Shown here: piece by piece, positions 24,400 through 37,038 of the stretch
Numbering within the stretch: the stretch's first letter is position 1
Layout: each line of letters opens with the position of its first letter
Source of the DNA: Talinum fruticosum
Taxonomy: Eukaryota > Streptophyta > Magnoliopsida > Caryophyllales > Talinaceae
Assembly (NCBI GenBank): GCA_021018815.1
Contig: JAITYX010000021.1
Coordinates: 5,361,001-5,425,000 of the forward strand
Length of the DNA: 64,000 nt
Reading direction: 5' to 3'
Translations under genes and position numbers: made by a program
Notes under the pieces: generated by a model
Database searches by the model: none
Told to the model about the DNA's origin: nothing
The model's input: the letters and a program-made list of their open reading frames with translations, nothing else

Positions 24400-25440
24400 C
24401 TTTTTGCTTAAGTGGGGCCCCCTTTTTTGGATAGATAAATTATAAGAGAGTATAAAAATCCAACCTTGATCCTTCTTATTTTATAGGTCTCTTGTTATTA
24501 TTGCTGTGGCCCAATGTTTTCTTCTCATTGTGCAAGGAAACTTCTTATCTTACATTAATTCTCTGTAAAAAAATTAGAGCGAAAAATAAAAGACAATGGA
24601 ATAATCTTTTTAGGAGGGACAGGAATAGGAAAAAATGAAAATATTACCAAATAAATCGAGACGAGCGAAATACAAAATTTTATTTTTTTTTAAAAGAACG
24701 GATTTAAAGGAAGACAAGAAAAATATATAAAGAGAAAAATTGTAGCCATTTTGTATTGGACAATGACAATATGTCATATTGAGATGTTATAAATTACAAA
24801 ATTGTTTGTAGATTGACATAATTCAAAGGGAATATACTTAATTTGTATATGAGAAATTATATTGAAAATGATATTTATTATTATCACCTTCTATATATTT
24901 TTATGTGAGAATTATATTATTGAAAACGAACTCATAAATTATACTAGTATTACATGATCCAAGAATTAGGAGATGCTCAACAAAAGACGCTTTGAAATTG
25001 GTGTTATAAACACATAAGATGTTAAAGTATAAATATTTTTCTACACCTTTAACCATTCAGGTTTAAACTTTTAGTTCTATTGATTATTAATTAAGATATT
25101 AATAGAAATTTTTGATTGAGAGATCCCATATTCGAATAACAGTAACCACCATATTAAATTATTGGGCAAGTAAGAAGATATTTTTACAACATTTACATAT
25201 CATTTTCAAACCCCTCAACGATATTAACATAAATACTCACGCTTCATCGCTAAACATATTGTTTTGTTAGCCGGAGAATAATGAAGTTAATCATCTTATA
25301 TTATTTCGCATTATTTTAGGAAATGTAGACCAATTCTATCACCTATTTGAATGTGAATGCGAAGCTACTAACTTAATTTAAATACTAATATACAGTAAAA
25401 CTAAACCCGTAAATCATATAAGTTATATGGTAATTTTTAG
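24400..25440. other. AT-rich spacer
   Basis: No coding potential or recognisable repeat boundary. Confidence 0.45.
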
Positions 25441-25855
25441 GCGCTGTTCAGCAACGACGTTTGAAGTAACTTTTAGTGTTTTGACTAAGTCAAAACACTA
25501 ATCAATCAAATATTAGCGTTCGATAAGGTAGTGTTTTAACTAGCGTTTGCGATAGCTTTTAGCGTTTCAAGTAGTGTTTCGAAAAGTTAAGAATATTAGC
25601 TTTACACATTTGAAAGTAGCGTTTTATATTTTTGACAAAAAAACCCTTTATTCATTTATATTTGACAAATTATTTATATCCTTTTACGTCAATTTATGAT
25701 AATCGATTAACTCAACCGCTAAATTTACCGAACACATTTATTCAACCGCTCAATTGAACAGCTTATCCGCTACATGTCTATCAACTACCTAAACAGTTAA
25801 CGACTATAAAATAACTATCCGCTACTAAAACATCTCATTTCGTCGAACAGGACTC
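25441..25855. mobile_element. MITE, copy 1 of a family also present at 39960-40571
   Basis: About 415 bp with ends GCGCTGTTCAGCAACGA and (reverse complement of the right end) GAGTCCTGTTCGACGAA, an imperfect TIR. Its left 120 bp closely matches the reverse complement of the right end of the element at 39960-40571: both run TTTGAAGTA, then TTTAGYGTTTTGACTAAG, then YCAAAAC. Two diverged copies in opposite orientation support a real repeat family. No ORF. Confidence 0.6.
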
Positions 25856-26267
25856 TAATCTACTTTATCAAGCATGATTTATTAAAATTCGTGCCTTGTA
25901 AAATCTATTTTTATTTTTCTTTTATTTTATTTTGCAAGAATTGTTTATTTTATTTTGATTCTGTCGGTCATTTGTTTATTGATTTCTGTTTGGTTCGATA
26001 ATGATTTATTTCTGTCAATTCTGTTACTACGAATCCATAGAGAGTACTCCCACTAAACTGCCCACCCAAATCTCACCGTTTCCGCGTACTCTCTCTCTCT
26101 ATCTCTCTCTCATTCACACTCCCATCTCACACTCTCACACTCTCCATTGATGCTGCGGCTACTGAGCCCGGATCCGTAGAATCTGGAGCGAGAGACCGGG
26201 TCCTGAATATCCGAATCAGATCAAATCAGCCATTGCAGAGAGGGATTAGATCTCCAAAGGATCAACA
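25856..26267. promoter_or_regulatory. Promoter and CT-rich 5' UTR of the GAUT gene
   Basis: A CT microsatellite tract around 26090-26145 (ACTCTCTCTCTCTATCTCTC and following ACTC repeats) precedes the ATG, as is common in housekeeping-type plant leaders. No TATA box was identified. Confidence 0.5.
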
Positions 26268-28559
26268 ATGGCGGTGGTGGCGAGAGGCGGCAGAGGTGCT
26301 CCCATGGGCCTCCGCAGCATCTTCTCCTACCGGATCTTCGCATCCGCCATGTTCTCTCTCATCTTCCTCGCCGCTCTTAAAGTCCTCTTCACCACTCATT
26401 CGTACACCGCCTCTTCAGATCCCGTAAGTCTATCTCTCTCTCTGCCTTAAATCAATCCATTTTATAGGGTTTTGTTTATCTGATTTAAATTGCAAGTTTG
26501 ATTAGTGGGGAGGGGTTTTTTTGTGTTCTCGAATTAACGGATTGTGTTGAACTTGAGGGAACTTAATTTGAAATGTTGGAACGTTAGATGAAGCTCATTC
26601 AATGAGTTACTTAGCTCAGATCTCTCTCTATCTCTCCTGTTTTCGGTTGAGTAATTTTTGGCCTTAACTGTGATTAGCAATTAATGATTCAGGAAGCGAC
26701 TTTCTATTATTAGAGGAATTTTTGAAGCCAATTTTGGGATCTTTTGTGAATCTGATTGGATAATTTTGGAGCTACACTGGGAATTTATTAGTAGTTTGTT
26801 TTCTTTCGTTTCACAATTACATGGTGGGGTTTTTGCTGTCAAACTAATATCTGGGGTTCGCAAATTATAAATTGTTGGGTGGTTTGTTTATGGTGTGATC
26901 CGTTTACTGAAACAGGAGCTGCCGACAACGGGGAATGCTTACATTCATAGGACATTTCTAGCTTTGAAGTCTGATCCGTTAAAAACCCGGCTTGATTTGA
27001 TTCACAAGCAAGCTCATGATCACATAATGCTTGTTAATGCTTATGCGGCCTATGCCCGGAAGCTTAAACTCGATAATTCACGTCAACTTAAGTTGTATGA
27101 CGAGTTAGCCCAAAATTTTACGGAACTGGTGTCTAAACCCGCCTACCGAGCGGCTTTGTTCGAGACAGATGGCGCTGTGGATGAGGAAGTGCTTAGACAA
27201 TTTGAGAAGGAGGTGAAGGACAAAGTGAAGCTCGCCAGGTTGTTGATTGCTGATGCTAAAGAGTCGTATGATAATCAATTGAAGATTCAGAAATTGAAAG
27301 ATACCATATTTGCAGTTCATGAGCAGCTCCTTAAAGCGAAGAAGAATGGAGCGGTTGCAAGCCACATTGCTGCGAAGTCTGTGCCTAAGAGTCTGCACTG
27401 TCTAGGTATGAGGCTGGTGGGAGAGAGAATTGCCAACCCGGAGAAGTATAAAGATGAGGTGCCAAAGCCTGAGTTTGAGGACCCAACATTGTACCATTAT
27501 GCTATATTCTCAGAAAATGTCATTGCAGTATCAGTAGTTGTAAATTCGGTGGTGCAGAATGCTAAAGAGCCATGGAAGCATGTTTTTCATGTGGTGACTG
27601 ATAGGATGATTGTTACAGCAATGAAGGTTTGGTTCAAGATGAGACCGGTAAAAGGGGAGCCCATGTTGAAGTGAAAGCTCTAGAAGACTTCAAATTTTTG
27701 AATCCATCATATGTTCCAGTGCTAAGGCAGCTTGAATTGGCTAAGTTGCAGGCACTGGATTCCAAAAATCAGGCCGAGAATGCTACCAAAGATGTCACCA
27801 CCTCAAAATTCACAGATACCAAGCACTCGACATTGCTGGCTCACCTCCGGTTCTACTTACCTGAGATGTATCCTAACCTACACCGTGTTTTGCTTCTTGA
27901 TGACGATGTTGTGGTTCAGAAAGATCTGACTGATTTGTGGAACATTGACCTTGATGGGAGGGTAAACGGAGCTGTTGAGACGTGCTTTGGGTCCTTCCAT
28001 AGGTACTCTCACTACTTAAACTTCTCTCATCCTCTCATTAGGGAGAGTTTCAGCCCCAAGGCCTGCGCCTGGGCTTATGGGATGAATATATTTGACCTGG
28101 ATGCTTGGAGACGTGAGAAATGCACAGAGACATACCATCAATGGCAGAACTTGGTAAGCTGTGATTTTAATTATAAAAAAACAATTCCTTTGTTCCAATT
28201 TGTTTTTGTGAGTTATATTATGCTGTAAGGATCTTGAACTGGATCTAGGGTGATACTAACTCATTCATACTCCTTTCCTCCAGAATGAAGACCGTACCTT
28301 GTGGGAGTCAGGAACACTACCACCTGGTCTGCTCACATTCTACTCAAAAACAAAGTCTTTGGACAAATCTTGGCATGTGCTTGGACTTGGGCACAATCCA
28401 AGTATAAGCATGGATGAGATCAAGAATGCAGCAGTCATCCATTTTAGTGGGAGCATGAAACCCTGGCTTGACATTGCAATCAACCAATATAAGGAGCTAT
28501 GGACCAAGTACGTGGACAATGACATGGAGTTTGTGCAGATGTGCAATTTTGGTCTGTAG
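26268..28559 (+). CDS. GAUT9-like: GAUT9-like alpha-1,4-galacturonosyltransferase (GT8), three exons, one frameshift in the assembly
   Basis: Exons 26268-26423, 26916-28153 and 28284-28559, all with GT-AG borders. Exon 1 encodes MAVVARGGRGAPMGLRSIFS and one type II membrane anchor (FASAMFSLIFLAALKVLF). Exon 2 has the coiled stem, EPWKHVFHVVTDRM, the donor-binding DDD of LLLDDDVVVQKDL, and GAVETCFGSFHRY. Exon 3 has WESGTLPPGL, SWHVLGLG, HFSGSMKPW and ends EFVQMCNFGL. These are GT8 GAUT signatures, closest to the GAUT8/GAUT9 clade. The enzymes build pectic homogalacturonan in the Golgi using UDP-galacturonic acid. The frame breaks at the GGGG run 27654-27657: KMRPVKG is followed by a stop 15 nt later, while GAHVEVKALEDF continues one frame over; a fifth G would restore it. 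With that base the length is 556 aa, close to the family (about 560). The leader is CT-rich with no clear TATA box. Confidence 0.9.
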
Positions 28560-31500
28560 ATGGTTACAATTGTTTCCCGTTCACCACTGAGGTAATGAGA
28601 AAGTGTTTTACAATTAAGGATTAATCTCAGTTACGTTCATCCATATACCTCAGTGTTACACGCAAATGCCTCAGTGAAACTTGATATGCTTACTTGATTC
28701 TTTTTGTCTTATAATAGTCAGTAGATTCTGTTTTCTTAGTCTCTCTTCGTCTTCCTTTGGGCACAAAGGTGCTCCTCCTGGATTGTAATGGAACAGCCTG
28801 TGTGGATAGTGTATACGCAGAATGGATTATTTTGTACGACTTGTTATCACGACCAGATTTAGTAACGAATGAAATTACGACAGGTTTGATCAGTGAATAA
28901 TTATTTCGTCTTTAGATTGCCTGTTCTTGCGTGATTTCTCGTCTTGAAACTTGTTATATGTGAAATTTTGTGGGTGGCCAGTTTAGCCCCAAGACGAGCT
29001 AATTGCTTATTATTTCAGCAAAAAGAAGGTAAGAGGACAATTTACTGCTGTATTTTTCTGTACTCAACTGAGATTTTAAGGCAAAAGTTCGCTGAAGAGG
29101 TGATCGTAAGCTATACAAGAAGTCTACAATTCATACTGCCGCTATTTCCTCTATCCCCTCTTAAAAACCCAAGTCCCAGTCCTCCTAATATTAAAAGGGG
29201 TGTCATTGATCATTTTTTTATGGTAAGCTGATATTCCTCCAATAAAGTCATTATCTTCTCCTATTTTTAACTCTTTTGAATGAAAATATTATTATCTCTA
29301 TCTACTATAGTTGTGATTAATTATTAAGTTTACTTTAATATTAATAAAATTCATATTAGTCGTTTAAAAAGGAGTTAAATCATTTTAGGTCTATTATTTA
29401 TTATTCATGATTGATCTTTAATGTATAAAAAAAAAAAGATGGTCGAGCTGTATTTCTTCTGGTATGATTATATATTAAAAGAGAAAAGAAATATAAAATT
29501 TTACCGCAAAAATGTAATGTCTCGAGGCCGAACAGGGCCAGGCTATGTGGTTTTGCTCAATTGGCATGCTCTGGTGAATACATGACACATAACAATTGAC
29601 AGATAATTTGCCTAATTGGGTTCTCTTCTTTCTCAGAAGTGCCCCATACTCTACTGTTTCCTAATTCCTACCGTAGGCCATGAGCCTACGGAGAGTAGGG
29701 TAGGTTTTTTTTTGGAGTATGATACAATATAGGGTATGGTTAGACTTAGGGGCACAATAAAAACAAGAGAAATGGAGAAATTGACCGACACTAAAACATG
29801 ACATCTGACTCAACATCCAGTAAGTATCGTTTCTCTCTCCTTTTGTGATTTTGGATTTAACAGAAACAAATGTGTAATTTTTTTTTTTCAGTGGGTTGCT
29901 AATGACAACTCTACAGGATAATGTCAGAATATCCTCCTTTTGCATTTCCAGTGGAATATATACATGTATAATATGGCACCTCATTACCCTTTTTCTTGTT
30001 CCCAAAAAATAAATAAAAAGAAAAAAAGGTGCAACCACCTGGGCTTTGCAAAAAGCAGAGGCTTCAAATGATGTTATATTTGAATTTAATCTTCTATATG
30101 ATGTGATTTTATTGAAAGCAAAACAAACACGTTCAATCAGAGCTCACTCTCAATCTGGTGTGAGTGATTCGACTTACAAAAGTGATGATTTAGTGTTTCA
30201 TGTATATTACTTGGAGGACTTTAGCACCAATCCAAATTCGAAACCTGCAAAATTTTAAGTAGGAATAATTAGCTTTTTGGAAGCGTTGATAGCCTTTAAT
30301 TTTTTTTACTATCTTTAGAATTCTTTATATGTATTATAAATTTTAGTTTAGGATGATTTTATAGAACGTTTCTCAATGAGCATTTATGTACATCAAATAG
30401 TTTACACGTGCATTGATAAATCTTATTCCTATTTATTTTACCATATTACTGATTTTTTATGTAATAACAACAAAGGAGCTCTTCTTTCATCATAAATATA
30501 CAACATCATCTCTGCATTTTTCAATTAGGTAATGTTCGATCAAGACACCTTAATAAAAAAATTACGTTCTACTCGGATAAAAGGACAATCAAACTTCTTG
30601 TCCTTTAAATGCCCGTAATGCAATTTAAAGTAATCCATCGACGGATAATATGTTATATTGAAGAGCCATCTTGTAACATGAGATTTGTTTATAAGATATG
30701 AATGCCTAACTTGATTACTTCACAAGATTGATTAGATCAATCAATGGAGAGAAGAATATACGGAGCATAAAGGAAGGCGGGTGGTGAATGAATGAGGATT
30801 ATCACCCACAGAAGTCCCCCATCATCAACAGGAGAATTGCTTTAATTTCTTTTTCTATCTTTTTGCCTTTTCAGCATCTTTCTTTACCCTAAAACTGCGT
30901 CATCAGCATCATGTCCATCATCCTCCCATTCGTCTACTCATTTCCCAGTCGCCGCATTCCACTAACTCCATCACTTCTTCAACTCACACCTCCAAATTCA
31001 ATCGAATATAATCTATACCCCCGAGACTCAATCATGTCTAGACAGTGTGTGGGGATCAGATGTAGTTACTCGAATAATAATATATACTCATCGATTCATA
31101 TCATGACAGTGTGTGAAAATTAGATATATACGTCTTACTTCTTAATAGAAAAATATAAAATTCACAAATTTTATATTCAAAATTACTTATTGCCTACTTT
31201 ACTTCTAAATACCATGAAAAAAAAAAAAGCAAAATTTTTGTTTTTTCCTTTTTTTTGATTGGGGAGGGGGTTGGGGGCAAAGATTAAAATAATCTAGGGC
31301 TGGTGTCTAATTTCTTGGTATAACCCCTTTTCTTAAAAAATATATATAAAATAATGGGAGGGAAAAGAATGATCAAGATTGATAATCCAAAGAATACCCA
31401 GTTTAGGATTCCTTTTCCCTGAATTGTTGTATGCTTTTGTTAATTGGAAATCCCACTAAAAATGATGACATAGTGACTATCCAGTGTTCCCCTATGTAAT

Positions 31501-32039
31501 TACATCAATTAACTATAATTGTATCTGAATTTGCTACTTGAAATAAAATTAAAACATGCACTATTCCTTTCTAACCCTACTCTCGGCTTCTAATTTTAAC
31601 TGATTGAAAATAAGACTAAGACTACATATATATTAATCTTTGTAGTTACTGATACATTACTGAGTATTAGTCGAATGATGTTGTTATTACGACATATGGG
31701 TAATAGATATGATTTAGTGTAAAATTATTCAGACCGTCCGTTGTAGGGACATAGAAAGGAGAATTTCATCAATCATGTTCGTGGCCTTGTCAATGGGACT
31801 AGTTTAGAATGCTATACTCATCTTACCTTAAGTGATTGATTGTCTAAAAGAGAAAGGAAAAATAGTACTGTCTATTCCTAATAATCTACTATCGTGGGGT
31901 TTTTAGCCTTTCAAGATAAACTATCTTGTGATTAAAGTGCTATAATAAAGCTAAAGGGTTGTTGACCAAAAAGAAAGATGGATGCATAAACTAGTAGTTG
32001 CTTTCTCATGGTTTTAAATTCCTTTTTATAACTCGTCAA

Positions 32040-32042
<3 letters not shown>
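28560..32042. other. 3' flank of GAUT gene and gene-free spacer
   Basis: The GAUT 3' UTR extends to roughly 28900. Further on there are only short open frames (28944-29231, 29661-30038, 30046-30258) without motifs, A/T runs and a G-rich patch at 31258-31280. No RNA gene or element with clear ends was found. Confidence 0.45.

Positions 32043-32133
<91 letters not shown>
32043..32133. repeat. (AT)n microsatellite, about 45 units
   Basis: An essentially pure AT dinucleotide tract of about 91 bp. The length may be unreliable in the assembly. Confidence 0.95.
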
Positions 32134-32138
<5 letters not shown>

Positions 32139-32896
32139 TTATGGGTTTTGAGAAAGAATATTTTTCAAAAGAGTTTTATGTGTTTCGAACTTAAACCAAG
32201 GAGTCACCACAAAAAAGGGATTAATTTCATATTAACGTAGTTGTATTGTAGTTTTATGGTGTGGTTATGTCTCTGTTTATTCTGGTTGTTTGTTTTCACT
32301 TTCACCGAGTAAAAATCCCTGTGCTTTGGCTCATGGTGCAAATTATAGAAATTTTTTTTCATATCAACTTTGCATCGTTTAGAATTAGAGTGCATGCAAC
32401 TAGATTTATCATTTCAAATAATTACAATAGAACCTACAATCGAACAAAGCCAACCCTCAATTTGAAATACTTGCCTATAAATTCTTTAAATAAACCAGCA
32501 AGTATAGATATTAGTTAGTTTATTAAATCGCAAAAATATATAAGAAAGTTGTTATCGAAAATTTGGGTGGAGTGTTGGTCTTAATGCCTTTCTTAACAAC
32601 CCAAAAAAAAAAAAAAAAGAAACAAGCAACGAGAGATGAGGATCTCACTACATAAGTAATCTCTACATTATGTGATATCATATAATATGATTATATGAAG
32701 ATCGTTAAAGTCCCTCAAAATTGCATTGGGCCCCAAGCCAACTTGTAATGTTGGAATAAAATCACCCAATTTGATGATTAAAAAAAAAAAAAAGAAGGAA
32801 AAAAAAAGTCACCCAAAATTGCATTTGATTTCCTACCTTCTACATTTCCCTCTAACCCATGTACTAGACCACAAAAATAAGACATGCTTAACTTGC

Positions 32897-33220
32897 CTAG
32901 ACTTGAGGAGAGCCACATCTACATACATGGTTGAAAGAGACTGGTTTTGCAAGGTAAGTGGGCTTGTCATCTCCAGCCATGATCACAACTATCTTGGGGC
33001 CGGGCTCGAGCTCGAGGGCGGTTCGCTTCCCGGGCACTCCCCATTCATCATCGTCGGAGCCCGAGGGGGCAGTCCGCTTTCGGTAGGAGCAAGCTAGGAC
33101 GAGCAATGCAGTGGCAATCAGCCCCAGAAGCAGGATTATCCCGCTGAACAGATAAAGTGTTGGGGAATTCCACCTCAACCATGTTAAGTTATGCATTGAA
33201 CTTGTATTTGTCTCCCTCAT
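32897..33220 (-). CDS. GDU-like: GLUTAMINE DUMPER-like membrane protein, copy 1 (107 aa)
   Basis: Intronless minus-strand gene. After a short polar N-terminus comes RWNSPTLYLFSGIILLLGLI and the end of a single membrane helix (ATALLVLACSY), then a charged tail carrying KIVVIMAGDDKPTYLAKP. The SP..YLF + helix + LACSY block and the VIMAG box are the two defining features of the GDU family, small plasma-membrane proteins that raise amino acid export and interact with the ubiquitin ligase LOG2 through the VIMAG region. The protein ends GSPQV. A TATA box sits 60 bp upstream. The frame is clean and of normal family length. It is the first of three paralogues in the same orientation. Confidence 0.93.
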   Translation of the reverse strand: MRETNTSSMHNLTWLRWNSPTLYLFSGIILLLGLIATALLVLACSYRKRTAPSGSDDDEWGVPGKRTALELEPGPKIVVIMAGDDKPTYLAKPVSFNHVCRCGSPQV

Positions 33221-33275
33221 TCCTCTCTACCTCTCTCCTTTTGTAGTTTTGGTTTAAATGAGAATCAGGATTGTG

Positions 33276-33284
33276 TATTTATAG
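33276..33284 (-). promoter_or_regulatory. TATA box of GDU copy 1
   Basis: Reads CTATAAATA on the minus strand, about 56-64 bp before the ATG at 33220. The same motif precedes copy 2, and CTATAAATC precedes copy 3. Confidence 0.65.
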
Positions 33285-34696
33285 CCAAAAAAACCATAAC
33301 TAGAGTAGGAAAATTACTAAAATGCCCTCTTGGGTGGAAGATTCTCTATGTGCTTCTTAGATCCTTGGGTGCTTTTTTTTTTTTTTTTTGAAGGCATTTG
33401 AGAAGAGGGTATGTGTTGAATTTTCATTGAAGAAAGCAAAAGTTGTGTAACCAATTTAATAAAATATGCTGTCTTGGGTGAAAGTTGCTGTGATAGCTCA
33501 TATTTTAATGAATAGAAGGCAAGTCTAATTATGACTTTCTTTGGGTGCCCAACTTCTGGCTTGCAATTGAAGGGCATGCCTTGCTTGCTCACTTATGGAC
33601 AGCTTTATTTACCCTTGTTTTCTTGGATGAATCATCATATGGAACATAGGGTATGTTCAAGAAGCTTAAAGTTGTTCTTTTTCGATAGTTGGATTGAGAT
33701 TTTTTTTTTTTTCATCTTGTAAAGACGGATAAAACAAGTCATTTAATACGATATTACTTTTATATAAACGCGTACAGAATTTATAGTTCATAAGGACTTT
33801 CAGCTCTCGCTCTATATGACCACTCTTGTCAAGCCTACTCCTTCATATTGTAGCTTTTGATTGAAACTCCATGTAAAATCAATAAACTCTAGCTAAGCAT
33901 ACTCATACAAATAGAGTAATGTGTAATACGAGTTGAGGATGAAGCAAGAGATACATGTAAAGTTGCCATCCCTGTAGAACTATCACAATTCAATCTAATT
34001 ATATCCTTACACTTATATTTGTGAGTTTTCTTAACGACACCTATAATTCAATACAAGTCTTTAAAAATTACTTAAACATGTGATACTCCGATATATTTAT
34101 GTAAAAATCAACGTCAAAACCATCGCAAATTGATCTCAAAAGTTGAAAACCAAAACCATTTACTACTATAATTGGTTGGTGTGATAAATTTATAAATACC
34201 TTAGAATTGCTCTCACCTTTTTAGTCCACATTACAACTTGGCAGACAAATGCATATTGGACACGTTAGTCTCCAATTTAGCCACAAATATCCACTTACAC
34301 TATACTTCATTTGTCAACAACATGTCCAATCAACATAGGAACAAGAACGTACAAAACAATTAAAAAAATACTAAAAATTCGTCACAAATGGACAAAAATA
34401 ATTAGGTCGACCACCTGGGAATGGGATGGGTTCTCCTCTTTACGTGGTCGAGCCGTCGCGTATGCTTTTTACAAATCAAATTACATAGAATATTTTCATG
34501 TCAAGCATTGTTTATTTTTTGATCTTTCTTAGAAACAGCAAGGGTAGGACTAATGGGTTCCTTCAACTTTGGTGATCAAATGATATGTACTTCATTAGAA
34601 TGAACTTGTTAAATTAAATAATCTATAGCTATTCGATTGAGGGTTTTCTTCTTATTTCATCAATGTAGTTATTGCAATCTCCAACATATAATATCA
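33285..34696. other. Spacer between GDU copies 1 and 2, first part
   Basis: AT-rich with poly-T/poly-A runs (33367-33390, 33702-33712). Short open frames without motif; nothing else recognised. Confidence 0.4.
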
Positions 34697-34967
34697 TATA
34701 CTTCTTTCATTTTACAATATATGTCACTTTAACTAATTTTTTCGTTTTAAAATATTTATCACTTTACATTTTCCATGACATATGAATGACTAGTTTACCA
34801 ATTTATCCTTATTAATTGTTTTATTTCTCTCCTTTTCTTATTGATTTTTCCTCGTTTTTAATGAAAACTAGGGGCCCAACTTAGTCTTTTAAATCAAATT
34901 TTGTATTTCTTTGATATTTTCATATAACCTTATTAAAGCGAAATGTGTTCTGAATGATGAATACTTT
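34697..34967. mobile_element. Stowaway-like MITE, diverged copy (family with 38589 and 47032)
   Basis: The left end TACTTCTTTCATTTTACAATAT followed by ATGTCACTTTAACTAA matches the left end of the element at 47032 (ATATGTCACCTTAACTAACC), and the right end is a degenerate inverted copy. It carries ATTTATCACTTTAC and similar motifs. Borders are approximate. Confidence 0.5.
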
Positions 34968-36626
34968 ACAGATTAAGATGTTGAAAACATAAATTTATTT
35001 TCCTTATTTGTTGTTGAGTTTTTGGAGTTTCTGGAAAAAGAGCAAGGGCCAATGAGTTCTCTTTTGAACTTCGATAATGGCACTAGATTAGTGATGATGA
35101 TGCTGGAAAAGGGAAGCAGTATTCCCCCTTCCCTTCCCTTCCCTTCCCTTTTACTTCGTTTCTTCTGGCTTTTCTCTCTCTTTCAGCAAATGCTATTATT
35201 CACTAGGCTTGCCTTTCCGACTGACTAGCTAAATTACACATGCTGATGTAAAATATTCCATTGCTAATGCATTTGAAATTGAAGCCAAGCCTACTCATAT
35301 ACAAAAAAAAAAAAAAAAAAAAAACCCCAGAGAACATATACTTATTTTTTTATTAGTTTAATAATTAAGATTGAAATTCTAAACGCAGATAATTTTAGTC
35401 ATAATTTTTCTTCTCATATACATCATACGACTGGAATTTCAACACAAGATAAGATAGTATGTTATGAAATTAATGACATAAGCATTACGTTTCCTTTTTA
35501 TATAAGATGAAAATGTCTTTAGAATAATAAATAAAAATTTCTTTAAGAAAAACTTAGCTATAGAATAAATTAAGTAGTACTTATCTAGAACATGGTACAA
35601 AACGTTAACGAAAGCTTACCATGTGGTGCCAATGGTGTCTTGGGACATCATTTATGAAAAAAATTATTAAATTTATGTGTAAAATTACTCAAAAAATTTT
35701 TAAAAATTGACACCCGTAAATAATAACTAATACTTATAAAAGTTAAGAATTTTAAAAAAGGGAGACTCCAAATAGTATCTCCTAATCAGTATGAGACTAT
35801 ACCAAATACAAATATTTTATTTTAAAAATCAATGTTATGTAATTTTCAAAATTATAATATTTGACCTACTTTAGGGATAAATAGATATAAAAATTGACAT
35901 AATGTTTATAACTTTAAAAAAAAAAATTGACTCTTAAGGCGACTATAACCACATGATACAAAAATTCCGTGGTACTAAGCTTAATTCCATGATTGGGGTT
36001 AGCACCTTTTTTTACGGGGTAAGTAGTTCAGATTAGGGGTTTGATAATTTAAATTTAATTTAATTTTTTTTAATATAGAAAAAATTAGTTGGAAGTAATT
36101 GTGTAAGAAGAATTTGTATGTACGCGGCGTCTCGTTGCTTCTAATTTCTAAATTTACAGTCCAGCTGTATTCACGGACTTTATGAGCTTCTCTGTTGTGA
36201 ACAGAGAGAATATCAATGGCTGCTTCGCTTCTTCATCAAGTAATTATTCAAGCTCACAATTACTCAATTAATATACTCACACTTTTTTCTCGCCAAATTA
36301 ACCAAAAATCGTCTCTTGAAATCGATCTCTAAAACTCGTACGATATCTAAAACTTGTAGAAAACAAGGGTCTCAGAGCCTACCAAAGATGTATTTCTGGA
36401 TCGATCATTGAATTAATGGTAATAGAAAATAAAGTATGCTACACAAATATATATTTTAAGCAAAATAGCACTTAATTAGCACAAAATTGAGAGTGACTAC
36501 AAAATCTCTCCACCTCTCCCATTTACATTTCTCCGGGCAAAATTGAGACCAACTCCACTGAAAAAGAAGGACAAAATTTTGTGGCAATTGCATATGATTA
36601 CCCCATATATAATATATGTAAGTGGC
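34968..36626. other. Spacer between GDU copies 1 and 2, second part
   Basis: Holds a CCCTT repeat near 35125-35150, an A-run at 35304-35324 and AT-rich DNA. A GC-richer island at 36125-36250 contains ATGGCTGCTTCGCTTCTTCA at 36215 followed by a GTAATT donor-like site, which resembles a detached first exon; no continuation was found. Confidence 0.4.
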
Positions 36627-36953
36627 CTAGACTTGAGAATCAGCCGGAGGAGGAGCAGGAAGAGTATTCACCGGAGCTGCGGTGGCAAGGAAGGTGGGAT
36701 TGTCCTCTCCGGCCATGATGACAACGATTCTGGGCACCTCGGGAGCGGGTAGCTGATGGTCATCCACGGAGGCGGCGAGTTTCCCGGCGGCGGAGTGAGG
36801 CGGAGGAGTGTGGCGCTTCTTTCTGGAGGAGCAGGCGAGTGTGATTAGAGCGACGGCAATGAGGGCTAAGAGGAGGCCCAGCCCACCGAATAGATACGGG
36901 ATAATTACTCCTCCCCCTGGAGTGGCGCTGCCTGGTTTTGAGGCGGTGGGCAT
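36627..36953 (-). CDS. GDU-like: GLUTAMINE DUMPER-like membrane protein, copy 2 (108 aa)
   Basis: Intronless. The N-terminus MPTASKPGSATPGGGVI leads into PYLFGGLGLLLALIAVALI, the single membrane helix, closed by TLACSSRKKRH. The cytosolic tail contains IVVIMAGEDNPTFLA, the GDU VIMAG box, and ends PPPADSQV, sharing the SxQV terminus with copy 1 (SPQV). The proline/alanine-rich tail distinguishes it from the other two. A TATA box lies about 80 bp upstream and the leader contains a GGAA microsatellite. No frame damage. Function is by family: control of amino acid efflux at the plasma membrane together with a RING ligase. Confidence 0.92.
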   Translation of the reverse strand: MPTASKPGSATPGGGVIIPYLFGGLGLLLALIAVALITLACSSRKKRHTPPPHSAAGKLAASVDDHQLPAPEVPRIVVIMAGEDNPTFLATAAPVNTLPAPPPADSQV

Positions 36954-36973
36954 TTTCTGGATTTTGGGTATTG

Positions 36974-37002
36974 AAGGAAGGAAGGAAGGAAGGAAGGAAG
37001 GG
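36974..37002. repeat. (GGAA)n microsatellite in the GDU copy 2 leader
   Basis: About seven GAAG/GGAA units lie between the TATA box and the ATG, so the tract is most likely transcribed as part of the 5' UTR (TTCC repeat on the coding strand). Confidence 0.85.
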
Positions 37003-37029
37003 GTGGAATTACAATTAGGGGGGTGGGAT

Positions 37030-37038
37030 TATTTATAG
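37030..37038 (-). promoter_or_regulatory. TATA box of GDU copy 2
   Basis: CTATAAATA on the minus strand, 77-85 bp upstream of the ATG at 36953. Confidence 0.65.

Noticed and set aside
29661..30258. Frames at 29661-30038 (-) and 30046-30258 (+)
   Set aside because: No motif, low-complexity K/F-rich translation, no promoter features.
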